A DNA stretch of 64,000 bases from Klebsiella sp. WP3-W18-ESBL-02 (GCF_014168815.1 NZ_AP021972.1:2170001-2234000); one strand, 5' to 3'. Shown: positions 17,477-25,988, counted from the first letter of the stretch. Notes: generated from the sequence alone by a model not told the origin. Numbers and translations are program-made.

Positions 17477-18625
17477 GTGGCGATGAAGCTGTACACCCTT
17501 GATGAAAATTGCCTTGAAAACGCCCGCGCGGGGCTGAAACAGCCGTTTTCGCCGCTGCAGCTGGCGCTGAGCAAGCTGGTGGCCGAGGCGGACCAGCTTC
17601 GGCGCGAGCCGCCGGAAAGCGTGGTGCATAAGAAGCTGCGCCCGGCGAGCGGCGATGCGCATGATTATTACAGTCTGGGCACCTACTGGTGGCCCAATCC
17701 CCGGCGGCCCAACGGGCTGCCGTATATTCGCCGCGACGGGCACATTAACCCGCAGTGTGAAAATAACGATACCGACACGTCGCGAATTATCCGCATGTGT
17801 GAACGCTGCCTGACTTTAGGTTTAGCGTGGTATTTCACCGGTCAGCGTCAGTACGCGCAGGCTGCGGCGCAGCAGATACGCTGCTGGTTCCTTGACGCGG
17901 ATACGCGTATGAACCCGCATCTGAACTATGGCCAGGCCATTCCGGGGATTGTTTCCGGGCGCGGCACCGGGCTTATCGATACCCGCCTGCTGTGGATGGT
18001 GGTGGACACCATCGGGCTGATTAACGGCGCCAGCGTACTGGATACCGACGATATTATCGGTTTACACCAGTGGTTCCGCGACTTTAACCACTGGATGTAC
18101 TACAGCGAAATCGGCCATTCTGAATACGTCTGGCACAACAACCACGGCACCTGGTACGACGCCCAGCGCGCGGTGAATGCGTTGTTCTACGGTGACAAAG
18201 GGCTGGTGGCGAGGATTATTGAGCAGGGGATCACCCAGCGTATGGCGGCGCAGATTGACCAGGACGGCAAGCAGACGATGGAACTGGAGCGCACCATTCC
18301 GTTCCACTACTCGCTGTTTAACCTTGAGGCGCACCTGCTGCTCAACCGCTATGCCGAGCACGTTGAGTTCGATCGCTGGAACCACATTCGTGACGGGCGC
18401 GGGGTGAAGCAGGGAATTGACTACCTGGTACCGTTTATCCGCGAACCGGATCTCTGGCCATACAGCGATTTGCAGGGGATTGTCTGGGACAGCGCGCTGC
18501 GCGTCCTGTTGCAGACGGTGCGCGGGTATCCGAAGCAGTCGGCGAGCTATCGTGACGTGCTGAAGTGCTTGCCGCAGGAGACGCTACAGTTGAAAGAGCA
18601 GCTGATGTGGTGTCCGGGATTGTAG
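17477..18625 (+). CDS. Cytoplasmic alginate-lyase-family protein
   Basis: A 382-residue protein without a signal peptide. It shares its blocks with the periplasmic enzyme at 11519: HDYYSLGTYWWPNP, GLPYIRRDG, QAIPGIVSGRGTGLIDTR, WHNNHGTWYDAQ and ELERTIPFHYSLFNLEA. The candidate catalytic NNH and R..HYS motifs are kept. Its position as the fifth gene of the importer operon and its lack of export signal suggest it cleaves imported oligosaccharides. The start is taken as GTG 17477 because GGAGG lies 9 bases upstream; an ATG at 17483 is the alternative. Other lyase or hydrolase activities in the same fold are possible. Confidence 0.83.
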   Translation: MAMKLYTLDENCLENARAGLKQPFSPLQLALSKLVAEADQLRREPPESVVHKKLRPASGDAHDYYSLGTYWWPNPRRPNGLPYIRRDGHINPQCENNDTDTSRIIRMCERCLTLGLAWYFTGQRQYAQAAAQQIRCWFLDADTRMNPHLNYGQAIPGIVSGRGTGLIDTRLLWMVVDTIGLINGASVLDTDDIIGLHQWFRDFNHWMYYSEIGHSEYVWHNNHGTWYDAQRAVNALFYGDKGLVARIIEQGITQRMAAQIDQDGKQTMELERTIPFHYSLFNLEAHLLLNRYAEHVEFDRWNHIRDGRGVKQGIDYLVPFIREPDLWPYSDLQGIVWDSALRVLLQTVRGYPKQSASYRDVLKCLPQETLQLKEQLMWCPGL

Positions 18626-18679
18626 GCCCGATAAGCGTAGCGCCATCAGGCATTTGGCGCACGTTGCCGGATGGCGGCG
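18626..18679. repeat. REP elements
   Basis: Two REP-like units in opposite orientation: GATAAGCGTAGCGCCATC within 18626-18651 and TTGCCGGATGGCGGCG at 18664-18679. They are the usual extragenic palindromes of enterobacteria and mark the end of the importer operon. Confidence 0.8.
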
Positions 18680-18684
18680 TGCAG

Positions 18685-18719
18685 ATACCGTGCCTCACCG
18701 ATCCGGGGAGGCACGGTAT
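18685..18719. terminator. Perfect 12-base stem downstream of yoaB
   Basis: ATACCGTGCCTC (18685-18696) and GAGGCACGGTAT (18708-18719) are exact complements around an 11-base loop. It lies 6 bases past the yoaB stop (minus strand), but has no T tract on either side. It may be a bidirectional terminator or an mRNA end protector. Confidence 0.5.
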
Positions 18720-18725
18720 ACCGAT

Positions 18726-19070
18726 TTACACCGCGGCGATAATCTTAATCTCAACCTTATATTTCGGGTTCATCAGCTTCGCCTGCACGGTGCAACGCAC
18801 CGGCGCGTGACCGGCAACCACCCACGCATCCCACGCTTTATTCATGGCGGCAAAATCATCGCCGTCCGCCAGGAAGAGGGTGGCGTCGAGAATGCGCGAC
18901 TTATTGCTGCCCTGTTTTTCCAGCACCGCGTCAATCTGCGCCAGCGTATTTGCCGTCTGCTCAAACGCATCAGCGTCCAGGTTTGTCGGTACGCCGGTGT
19001 AGTAGAGGGTCTGGTTGTGGATCACAACATCAGACCAGCGCGCTTCGGCGTCGATACGTACAATTGTCAT
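18726..19070 (-). CDS. yoaB: RidA/YjgF family protein
   Basis: A 114-residue protein matching E. coli YoaB. RidA-family proteins hydrolyse reactive enamine/imine intermediates from PLP enzymes; for YoaB itself this is inference. Visible blocks are YYTGVPTNLDADAFEQTANTL, ILDATLFLAD and HAPVRCTVQAKLMNPKYKVEIKI, with the family Arg (in PVRCTVQA) that binds the substrate carboxylate. The start is the ATG at 19068-19070, which matches the homolog; six extra upstream codons are ignored. It is divergent from yoaA, as in E. coli. Confidence 0.93.
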   Translation of the reverse strand: MTIVRIDAEARWSDVVIHNQTLYYTGVPTNLDADAFEQTANTLAQIDAVLEKQGSNKSRILDATLFLADGDDFAAMNKAWDAWVVAGHAPVRCTVQAKLMNPKYKVEIKIIAAV

Positions 19071-19198
19071 TTCCATTTCCTTTTTCACATCACGTCATCG
19101 CGCTAAGACTGCCACATTGTCGCCGCCGCGTCACGACTTCGGCTGGCGTAAGCCCGATTGGCCTGACATAATCACTGGAAATTTTTCCAGGGGGTAAC

Positions 19199-21109
19199 GT
19201 GACGGACGATTTTGCAGCAGACGGCCAGCTTGCGCAGGCGATAACCGGGTTTAAACCGCGTGAACCGCAGCGTCAGATGGCGCACGCCGTCGCTCAGGCG
19301 ATTGACGAAGGTCAGCCGCTGGTAGTGGAAGCCGGTACGGGTACCGGTAAAACCTACGCCTACCTGGCGCCCGCGCTACGTGCGGGTAAAAAAGTCATTA
19401 TTTCCACTGGCTCCAAGGCGTTACAGGATCAGCTCTACAGTCGGGATCTGCCCACCGTGGCGAAGGCGCTGACGTTCACCGGTAAGCTGGCGCTGCTGAA
19501 AGGGCGCTCAAACTACCTGTGTCTCGAACGTCTGGAGCAGCAGGCGCTGGCGGGCGGCGACCTGCCTGTTAACACCTTGAGCGATGTGATCCTGCTGCGT
19601 AGCTGGGCTAACCAGACGCTTGATGGCGATATCAGCACCTGCGTGAGCGTCCCTGAAGACTCCCAGGCCTGGCCGTTGGTCACCAGTACTAATGACAACT
19701 GCCTGGGCAGCGATTGCCCGCAGTATCAGGACTGTTTTGTCGTGAAGGCGCGTAAAAAAGCCATGGACGCTGACGTGGTGGTGGTTAACCATCACCTGTT
19801 TCTTGCCGACATGGTGGTCAAAGAGAGCGGCTTTGGTGAGCTGATCCCCGAGGCCGATGTGATGATCTTCGATGAAGCCCACCAGTTGCCGGATATCGCC
19901 AGCCAGTATTTCGGCCAGTCGCTTTCCAGCCGCCAGCTGCTGGATCTCGCGAAAGACGTGGTTATTGCCTACCGCACTGAACTCAAAGATACCCAGCAGC
20001 TACAGAAATGTGCCGACCGCCTGGCGCAGGCGACGCAGGATTTCCGCCTGCAGGTGGGCGACCCGGGCTATCGCGGAAACCTGCGCGATCTGCTGGCGGA
20101 CAGCGCCGTTCAGCGCGCGCTGCTGCTGCTCGACGATGCGCTTGAGCTGTGTTACGACGTCGCAAAGCTGTCGCTCGGCCGCTCCGCGCTGCTCGACGCC
20201 GCCTTTGAACGGGCCACGCTCTACCGTGCGCGGCTTAAGCGGTTAAAAGAGATCAACACACCCGGCTATAGCTACTGGTATGAATGTAATTCCCGCCACT
20301 TCACCCTTGCGCTGACGCCGCTGACCGTCGCGGATAAATTCAAAGAAGTGATGGCGGCCAAGCCGGGCAGCTGGATTTTCACCTCTGCCACCCTGTCGGT
20401 GAACGACGATCTGCACCATTTTACCGAACGACTGGGCATTGAAGCGGCGCACTCGCTGCTGTTGCCAAGCCCGTTCGACTACGCCAGCCAGGCGCTGCTC
20501 TGCGTGCCGCGCAATCTGCCGCTGCCCAATCAGCCCGGCGCCGCGCGCCATCTGGCCGCGATGCTTAAGCCGCTGATTGAGGCCAACGACGGGCGCTGCT
20601 TTATGCTGTGCACCTCGCACGCCATGATGCGCGATCTCGCCGAGCAGTTCCGCGCCACCATGACCCTGCCGGTGTTGTTACAAGGTGAAACCAGTAAAGG
20701 CCAACTTCTGCAACAATTTGTCAGCGCCGGGAACGCCCTGCTGGTTGCCACCAGCAGCTTCTGGGAAGGGGTTGATGTGCGCGGCGATACGCTTTCTCTG
20801 GTGATTATCGACAAGCTGCCGTTTACCTCGCCGGACGATCCGCTGCTGAAGGCGCGAATGGAAGACTGTCGTCTGCGTGGCGGCGATCCGTTTGAGGAGG
20901 TGCAGCTCCCTGATGCGGTCATTACCCTCAAGCAGGGCGTGGGCCGCTTGATCCGCGACGTTGACGATCGCGGCGTGCTGGTGATTTGTGATAACCGTCT
21001 GGTGATGCGCCCTTATGGGGCAACGTTCCTCGCCAGCCTGCCGCCGGCCCCGCGCACCCGCGATATTCGCCGGGCGGTGCGATTCCTGGCGCTGTCATCG
21101 ACGCGGTAA
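19199..21109 (+). CDS. yoaA: DinG-like XPD/Rad3-family helicase
   Basis: A 636-residue protein, the same length as E. coli YoaA. It is a superfamily 2 iron-sulfur DNA helicase of the XPD/DinG group, linked in E. coli to DNA damage tolerance and to the HolC clamp-loader subunit. Walker A is AGTGTGKT (about 45-52), four FeS cysteines are in the region about 105-180 (YLCLERL, STCVS, DNCLGSDC, QDCFV), and the DEAH box is IFDEAHQL. Motif VI is QGVGRLIRDVDDRG. The start is GTG 19199, with AGGGGG upstream. It is the first gene before tsaB, and both read to the right. Confidence 0.94.
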   Translation: MTDDFAADGQLAQAITGFKPREPQRQMAHAVAQAIDEGQPLVVEAGTGTGKTYAYLAPALRAGKKVIISTGSKALQDQLYSRDLPTVAKALTFTGKLALLKGRSNYLCLERLEQQALAGGDLPVNTLSDVILLRSWANQTLDGDISTCVSVPEDSQAWPLVTSTNDNCLGSDCPQYQDCFVVKARKKAMDADVVVVNHHLFLADMVVKESGFGELIPEADVMIFDEAHQLPDIASQYFGQSLSSRQLLDLAKDVVIAYRTELKDTQQLQKCADRLAQATQDFRLQVGDPGYRGNLRDLLADSAVQRALLLLDDALELCYDVAKLSLGRSALLDAAFERATLYRARLKRLKEINTPGYSYWYECNSRHFTLALTPLTVADKFKEVMAAKPGSWIFTSATLSVNDDLHHFTERLGIEAAHSLLLPSPFDYASQALLCVPRNLPLPNQPGAARHLAAMLKPLIEANDGRCFMLCTSHAMMRDLAEQFRATMTLPVLLQGETSKGQLLQQFVSAGNALLVATSSFWEGVDVRGDTLSLVIIDKLPFTSPDDPLLKARMEDCRLRGGDPFEEVQLPDAVITLKQGVGRLIRDVDDRGVLVICDNRLVMRPYGATFLASLPPAPRTRDIRRAVRFLALSSTR

Positions 21110-21176
21110 TGCGTGGCAAAGTGTGATAAGATGCGCGCCATTTTGTTGATCCGTAACTGCGAGAGCGCGACTAACC

Positions 21177-21872
21177 ATGCGAATTCTGGCTATCGATACT
21201 GCCACGGAAGCCTGTTCGGCTGCCCTGTGGGATGATGGTAAAACCTGTGCTCACTTCGAGCTTTGTCCTCGTGAACACACTCAACGTATTCTGCCGATCG
21301 TGCAGGATATTCTCACTGAAGGCGGCGTGAGCCTTACCGACCTCGACGCGCTGGCGTTCGGCCGCGGGCCGGGTAGCTTTACCGGCGTGCGTATTGGCAT
21401 TGGTATTGCGCAGGGGCTGGCGCTGGGCGCCGAGCTGCCGATGATCGGCGTATCCACGCTGGCGACAATGGCGCAGGGGGCGTGGCGCAAACAGGGCGCA
21501 ACCCGCGTACTGGCTGCTATCGATGCGCGCATGGGCGAAGTGTACTGGGCTGAGTACCAGCGTGATGAGCAGGGCGTATGGCACGGCGAAGCAAGCGAAG
21601 CGGTGCTTAAGCCGGAAGCGGTACAGCAGCGCCTGAGCGCCCTGAGCGGCGAATGGGCCACCGTTGGCACCGGCTGGGCCGCATGGCCTGAGATGGCGCA
21701 GGGAACAAGCGTGACGCTGCGCGACGGCGGAGTTAACCTGCCTGAGGCCGAAGATATGCTGCCGATTGCCTGTCAGCTACTGGCTCAGGGCAAAACGGTC
21801 GCCGTAGACAAAGCGGAACCCGTTTATTTGCGTAATGAAGTTGCGTGGAAGAAACTTCCTGGCCGCGAATGA
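21177..21872 (+). CDS. tsaB: tRNA threonylcarbamoyladenosine synthesis protein TsaB
   Basis: A 231-residue ASKHA-fold protein, matching E. coli TsaB (YeaZ). It pairs with TsaD and TsaE to make the essential t6A modification at tRNA position 37. The N-terminus MRILAIDTATEACSAALW and the motif GRGPGSFTGVRIGIGIAQGLALG (about 60-82) are diagnostic. It lies 67 bases after yoaA and is followed by the lipoprotein gene yeaY, as in E. coli. The ATG start is supported by the GCGAGAG region upstream and by homolog length. Confidence 0.96.
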   Translation: MRILAIDTATEACSAALWDDGKTCAHFELCPREHTQRILPIVQDILTEGGVSLTDLDALAFGRGPGSFTGVRIGIGIAQGLALGAELPMIGVSTLATMAQGAWRKQGATRVLAAIDARMGEVYWAEYQRDEQGVWHGEASEAVLKPEAVQQRLSALSGEWATVGTGWAAWPEMAQGTSVTLRDGGVNLPEAEDMLPIACQLLAQGKTVAVDKAEPVYLRNEVAWKKLPGRE

Positions 21873-21909
21873 ATCTTAGTAAGTGAATATTGAGATCGGG
21901 AGCAGCATC

Positions 21910-22491
21910 ATGGCAGGTAAAAAATTCATCGTTCGTGGCGCCATTGCCGGGCTTATCGCCGTTGCGTTAAGCGGCTGCGTCAGCGTGCCGGATGCCATAC
22001 AGGGCAGCAGCCCTACGCCGCAGCAGGATCTGGTTCGGGTGATGGCGGCACCACAGCTGTACGTCGGGCAGGAGTCCCGCTTTGGCGGTACGGTGGTGGG
22101 AATTGAAAATCAGCAGGGCCATACCCGCCTGGAAATCGCCACGGTACCGCTGGATAGCGGCGCGCGGCCTATTCTGGGCGAAGCCTCGCGTGGGCGTATT
22201 TACGCCGACGTTAACGGTTTCCTCGACCCGGTGGATTTCCGCAGCCAGCTGGTGACGGTCGTCGGGCCGATTGTCGGCACCGTTGAGGGCAAAGTGGGCA
22301 CCACGAAGTACAATTTCCTTCACGTTCAGGTCACCGGCTATAAACGCTGGCGCGTGACCCAGCAGGTGGTGATGCCGCCGCAGCCTATCGACCCGTGGGT
22401 CTTTGGCCCGCACCCCTGGAACTACGGCTACGGCGGTTGGGGCTGGTATAACCCCGGCCCGGCTGAAGTACGTAACGTCGTAACGGAATAA
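21910..22491 (+). CDS. yeaY: Slp-family outer membrane lipoprotein YeaY
   Basis: A 193-residue lipoprotein of the Slp family, matching E. coli YeaY. The N-terminal signal ends in the lipobox LSGC at about residues 18-21, so it is lipid-modified; residue 2 after the Cys is Val, not Asp, consistent with outer membrane sorting. The C-terminal half has a Gly/Trp/Tyr-rich end (YGYGGWGWYNPGP). In E. coli the family member Slp is starvation-inducible; the role of YeaY is not known. The start is the ATG at 21910 (GGGAG 8 bases upstream); nine more codons to 21883 are non-conserved. Confidence 0.92.
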   Translation: MAGKKFIVRGAIAGLIAVALSGCVSVPDAIQGSSPTPQQDLVRVMAAPQLYVGQESRFGGTVVGIENQQGHTRLEIATVPLDSGARPILGEASRGRIYADVNGFLDPVDFRSQLVTVVGPIVGTVEGKVGTTKYNFLHVQVTGYKRWRVTQQVVMPPQPIDPWVFGPHPWNYGYGGWGWYNPGPAEVRNVVTE

Positions 22492-22514
22492 TTTTTGCGG
22501 TCAAACCGTCAAAA

Positions 22515-22543
22515 AAGAAACAGCGGCTAGTCCGCTGTTTCTT
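22515..22543. terminator. Strong hairpin after yeaY
   Basis: AAGAAACAGCGG (22515-22526) pairs perfectly with CCGCTGTTTCTT (22532-22543), a 12-base stem with a 5-base loop. The preceding A run at 22511-22516 makes a T tract on the minus strand. It ends the tsaB-yeaY transcript and isolates fadD. Confidence 0.75.
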
Positions 22544-22610
22544 CGTTGTAATGGATATAAAAAAAATAAAGAGTGACGCGCTTCGCAACCTTAATTCCGA
22601 TTAATTCTTA

Positions 22611-22627
22611 AACTGGTACGCTGAGTT
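22611..22627 (+). promoter_or_regulatory. FadR operator upstream of fadD
   Basis: AACTGGTACGCTGAGTT matches the FadR consensus AACTGGTCNGACCAGTT at 13 of 16 defined positions. It lies 88 bases before the fadD start. In E. coli fadD is repressed by FadR bound near its promoter, and fadR itself lies in this window at 37422. Confidence 0.8.
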
Positions 22628-22698
22628 AATATTATGTTAACGAAAGTTTACCGTTTGGGGTTGCGATGACGACGAATACGTATTTTAGAGGTGATGCT

Positions 22699-24384
22699 TT
22701 GAAAAAGGTTTGGCTCAACCGTTATCCTGCCGATGTCCCGGCAGAGATCAATCCTGACCGTTATCAATCCCTGGTGGAACTGTTTGAACATTCGGCGACG
22801 CGCTTCGCCGATCAGCCTGGCTTCGTGAATATGGGCGAAGTCATGACCTTCCGTAAGCTCGAAGAGCGCAGCCGCGCCTTTGCCGCTTACCTCCAGCAGG
22901 GGCTGGGCCTCAAACAGGGCGATCGCGTCGCGCTGATGATGCCGAACCTGCTGCAATATCCGGTGGCGCTGTTTGGCATTCTGCGCGCCGGGATGATTGT
23001 CGTAAACGTTAACCCGCTGTATACCCCGCGCGAGCTGGAGCATCAGCTGAACGACAGCGGCGCACAGGCCATCGTGATTGTCTCCAACTTTGCCCATACG
23101 CTGGAAAAAGTGGTTGAGAATACCCTGGTGAAGCATGTGATCCTGACCCGAATGGGCGATCAGCTGTCGACCGCCAAGGGCACGCTGGTGAACTTCGTGG
23201 TCAAGTACATTAAGCGCCTGGTGCCGAAGTACCATCTGCCGGACGCGATTTCGTTTCGCCGCGCGCTGCACGCGGGCTACCGGCTGCAGTATGTTAAGCC
23301 CGAAGTGACGGCCGATGATATTGCTTTCCTGCAATATACCGGCGGCACCACCGGCGTGGCGAAGGGCGCGATGCTGACGCACCGTAACATGCTGGCTAAC
23401 CTTGAGCAGGTAAAGGCCACTTACGGGCCGCTGCTGCATGAAGGCAAAGAGGTGGTGATCACCGCGCTGCCGCTGTATCACATCTTCGCGCTGACCATGA
23501 ACTGCCTGCTGTTTATCGAACTGGGTGGCAAGAATATCCTCATCACCAACCCGCGCGACATTCCCGGGCTGGTGAAAGAGCTGGCGAAATATCCGTTTAC
23601 CGCGATGACCGGGGTTAACACCCTGTTCAATGCGCTGCTGAATAACAAAGAGTTCCAGCAGCTTGACTTCTCCACGCTGCATCTGTCCGCCGGCGGCGGA
23701 ATGCCGGTAAACCACGCGGTCGCCGAGCGTTGGGTGAAGCTGACCGGCCAGTATCTGCTGGAAGGCTACGGCCTGACCGAATGCGCGCCGCTGGTGAGCG
23801 TTAACCCGCACGATATCGATTACCACAGCGGCAGCATCGGTCTGCCGGTGCCGTCTACCGACGTGAAGCTGGTGGATGATGACGATAACGAAGTGCCCGC
23901 CGGCCAGCCGGGGGAACTGTGCGTGAAGGGGCCGCAGGTGATGGAAGGCTACTGGCAGCGTCCTGATGCGACCGCTGAAATCATCAAAGACGGCTGGCTG
24001 CATACCGGTGATATTGCGGTGATGGATGACGAAGGCTTCCTGCGTATCGTTGACCGTAAAAAAGATATGATTCTGGTGTCGGGCTTTAACGTCTACCCGA
24101 ATGAAATTGAGGACGTGGTGATGCAGCACTCCGGCGTTCTTGAGGTGGCTGCGGTCGGCGTGCCGTCAGGCAACAGTGGGGAAGCGGTGAAGATTTTCGT
24201 GGTGAAAAAGGACCCGAGTCTGACCGAAGAAGCGCTGATCACCTTCTGCCGCCGCCAGCTGACCGGCTACAAAGTACCGAAGCTGGTGGAATTCCGCGAG
24301 GAATTGCCAAAATCGAACGTCGGAAAAATTTTGCGACGAGAATTACGTGACGAAGCGCGTGCCAAAGTAGACAATAAGGCATAA
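22699..24384 (+). CDS. fadD: Long-chain fatty acid-CoA ligase
   Basis: A 561-residue acyl-CoA synthetase, the same length as E. coli FadD. It activates exogenous fatty acids with ATP and CoA at the inner membrane during FadL-dependent uptake. The ATP/AMP motif is YTGGTTGVAKGAM (about 212-224), the second is YGLTECAPLVS, and the fatty acid signature is GWLHTGDIAVMDDEGFLRIVDRKKD. The catalytic Lys is in KSNVGKILRRELRDEAR. The start is TTG 22699 (LKKVWLNRYP), which aligns with the E. coli TTG start; AGAGGTG lies 7 bases upstream. An ATG at 22666 would add 11 non-conserved residues. Confidence 0.95.
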   Translation: MKKVWLNRYPADVPAEINPDRYQSLVELFEHSATRFADQPGFVNMGEVMTFRKLEERSRAFAAYLQQGLGLKQGDRVALMMPNLLQYPVALFGILRAGMIVVNVNPLYTPRELEHQLNDSGAQAIVIVSNFAHTLEKVVENTLVKHVILTRMGDQLSTAKGTLVNFVVKYIKRLVPKYHLPDAISFRRALHAGYRLQYVKPEVTADDIAFLQYTGGTTGVAKGAMLTHRNMLANLEQVKATYGPLLHEGKEVVITALPLYHIFALTMNCLLFIELGGKNILITNPRDIPGLVKELAKYPFTAMTGVNTLFNALLNNKEFQQLDFSTLHLSAGGGMPVNHAVAERWVKLTGQYLLEGYGLTECAPLVSVNPHDIDYHSGSIGLPVPSTDVKLVDDDDNEVPAGQPGELCVKGPQVMEGYWQRPDATAEIIKDGWLHTGDIAVMDDEGFLRIVDRKKDMILVSGFNVYPNEIEDVVMQHSGVLEVAAVGVPSGNSGEAVKIFVVKKDPSLTEEALITFCRRQLTGYKVPKLVEFREELPKSNVGKILRRELRDEARAKVDNKA

Positions 24385-24405
24385 GTTACGCGTTACGATG
24401 CCAGA

Positions 24406-24430
24406 CGCCAGCTCCGCTGGCGTTTTTTTT
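24406..24430 (+). terminator. fadD terminator (position of sroD)
   Basis: CGCCAGC (24406-24412) and GCTGGCG (24416-24422) form a 7-base stem with a TCC loop, followed by eight T. It is a standard rho-independent terminator. In E. coli the small RNA SroD maps to this fadD-rnd junction; a 3'-derived RNA could exist here too, but that is inference. Confidence 0.88.
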
Positions 24431-24453
24431 GGCGCAATCTAAGAGAGTAAGAT

Positions 24454-25581
24454 TTGAACTATCAGATGATCACCACCAACGACGCGCTCCGCACTCTGTG
24501 CGATGCGGTGCGTCAGACCTCCTCCGTCGCGCTGGATACCGAGTTTGTCCGCACCCGCACCTATTATCCGCAGCTGGGCCTGATTCAGCTTTTCGACGGT
24601 GAGCGCACGGCGCTGATTGATCCTCTGGATATCACCGACTGGTCGCCGCTGCAGGCGATTATGCAGGATCGCAACATTACTAAGTTCCTGCATGCCGGTA
24701 GTGAAGATTTAGAAGTCTTTATGAATGTCTTCGGTGCGATGCCGCAGCCGCTGATTGATACCCAGGTGCTTGCCGCGTTCTGCGGTCGCCCGATGTCCTG
24801 GGGCTTTGCGGCAATGGTGGCGGAGTACTCCGGCGTTGAGCTCGATAAAAGCGAATCGCGTACCGACTGGCTGGCACGTCCGCTGACGTCGCGTCAGTGT
24901 GACTACGCGGCGGCGGACGTCTGGTATTTGCTGCCTATCGCCCATAAGCTGATGGCGGAAACCGAACAGGCGGGGCGTCTGGCCTGGGCGCTTGATGAGT
25001 GCCAACTGATGCAGCAGCGCCGCCAGGAAGTGACCGACCCGTGCGACGCATGGCGTGATATCACCAACGCCTGGCAGCTGCGTACCCGCCAGCTTGCCTG
25101 CCTGCAGCTGCTGGCCGAATGGCGTTTGCGCAAAGCTCGCGATCGTGACATGGCGGTGAACTTTGTGGTTCGTGAAGAGCATTTGTGGAGCGTGGCGCGC
25201 TATATGCCGGGCAGCCTCGGCGAGCTCGACAGCCTTGGGCTATCGGGGAGCGAAATTCGCTTCCACGGTAAGGCGCTGATTAGCATGGTTGCTAAGGCAC
25301 AGGCGCTGCCTGATGATGCGCTGCCGGAGCCGTTGCTCAACCTGATGGATATGCCGGGCTACCGTAAAGCGTTTAAAGAGATCAAAGCGCTGGTGCAGGA
25401 AGTCGGGCAGGCGAACGACGTCAGCGCGGAGATGCTGGCCTCACGTCGGCAGATTAACCAGTTGCTTAACTGGCACTGGCAGCTGAAGCCGCGCACTACC
25501 GCCCCGGAAATGATTTCCGGCTGGCGAGGTGAGCTGCTTTCTGGCGCGTTAGATAAACTGCTGGCGGAATACCCGCGCTAA
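24454..25581 (+). CDS. rnd: Ribonuclease D
   Basis: A 375-residue 3'-5' exoribonuclease that trims tRNA and other small RNA 3' ends, matching E. coli RNase D. DEDDy blocks are visible: LDTEFVRTRTYYPQLGLIQL (about 28-47), HAGSEDLEVF, and DYAAADVWYLLPI with the catalytic Tyr. Two HRDC domains follow (about 210-290 and 300-370). The start is the TTG at 24454, as in E. coli, where the UUG start lowers expression. It lies after the fadD terminator and is transcribed alone, with a REP element at its end. Confidence 0.95.
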   Translation: MNYQMITTNDALRTLCDAVRQTSSVALDTEFVRTRTYYPQLGLIQLFDGERTALIDPLDITDWSPLQAIMQDRNITKFLHAGSEDLEVFMNVFGAMPQPLIDTQVLAAFCGRPMSWGFAAMVAEYSGVELDKSESRTDWLARPLTSRQCDYAAADVWYLLPIAHKLMAETEQAGRLAWALDECQLMQQRRQEVTDPCDAWRDITNAWQLRTRQLACLQLLAEWRLRKARDRDMAVNFVVREEHLWSVARYMPGSLGELDSLGLSGSEIRFHGKALISMVAKAQALPDDALPEPLLNLMDMPGYRKAFKEIKALVQEVGQANDVSAEMLASRRQINQLLNWHWQLKPRTTAPEMISGWRGELLSGALDKLLAEYPR

Positions 25582-25584
25582 CGA

Positions 25585-25638
25585 CCGCCATCCGGCAACC
25601 TGCTCGGGGCATGCCTGATGGCGCTGCGCTTATCAGGT
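25585..25638. repeat. REP elements
   Basis: CGCCATCCGGCA (25586-25597) and GCCTGATGGCGCTGCGCTTA (from 25613) are REP-type palindromic units between rnd and minE, which converge. Confidence 0.75.
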
Positions 25639-25671
25639 CTCCACGACGTCTTATCCTCAAATGGCAGACAC

Positions 25672-25702
25672 AAAAAAAGCGCTATCACTAGCGCCTTTTT
25701 TT
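25672..25702. terminator. Bidirectional terminator between rnd and minE
   Basis: GCGCTA (25679-25684) and TAGCGC (25689-25694) form a stem flanked by seven A and seven T, so it can work on both strands. Confidence 0.85.
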
Positions 25703-25715
25703 ACACCGCCGAAAG

Positions 25716-25985
25716 TCAGGATTTTGACTCTTCTGCTTCCGGTAGCGTGACGTTGAGTTCCAGAATCGAAATATCCCCGTCTTTTTGCTCTAACTGCACC
25801 GTGACCATTTCTGGGTCAATCTGCACGTACCTGCAAATCACTTCCAGAATATCCTTCCTTAACTGCGGCAGATAGTGCGGTTCTGCATCGCTGCGGCGGC
25901 GTTCCGCGACAATGATTTGCAGACGTTCTTTAGCAATGTTGGCGGTATTCTTTTTCCGTGAGAGAAAAAAGTCGAGTAATGCCAT
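25716..25985 (-). CDS. minE: Cell division topological specificity factor MinE
   Basis: An 89-residue protein (88 in E. coli). The N-terminal MinC-displacing segment starts MALLDFFLSRKKNTANIAKERLQIIVAE, which holds the membrane-targeting helix and the MinD-binding helix; the C-terminal half (ILEVICRYVQIDPEMVTVQL) is the dimer domain. It drives MinD pole-to-pole oscillation. It is the last gene of minCDE and begins 3 bases after the minD stop. Confidence 0.96.
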   Translation of the reverse strand: MALLDFFLSRKKNTANIAKERLQIIVAERRRSDAEPHYLPQLRKDILEVICRYVQIDPEMVTVQLEQKDGDISILELNVTLPEAEESKS

Positions 25986-25988
25986 GAG

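Noticed and set aside
22648..24129. 493-residue open frame opposite fadD
   Set aside because: Shadow of fadD; composition (His/Gln-rich) is an artefact of the codon pattern on the other strand.
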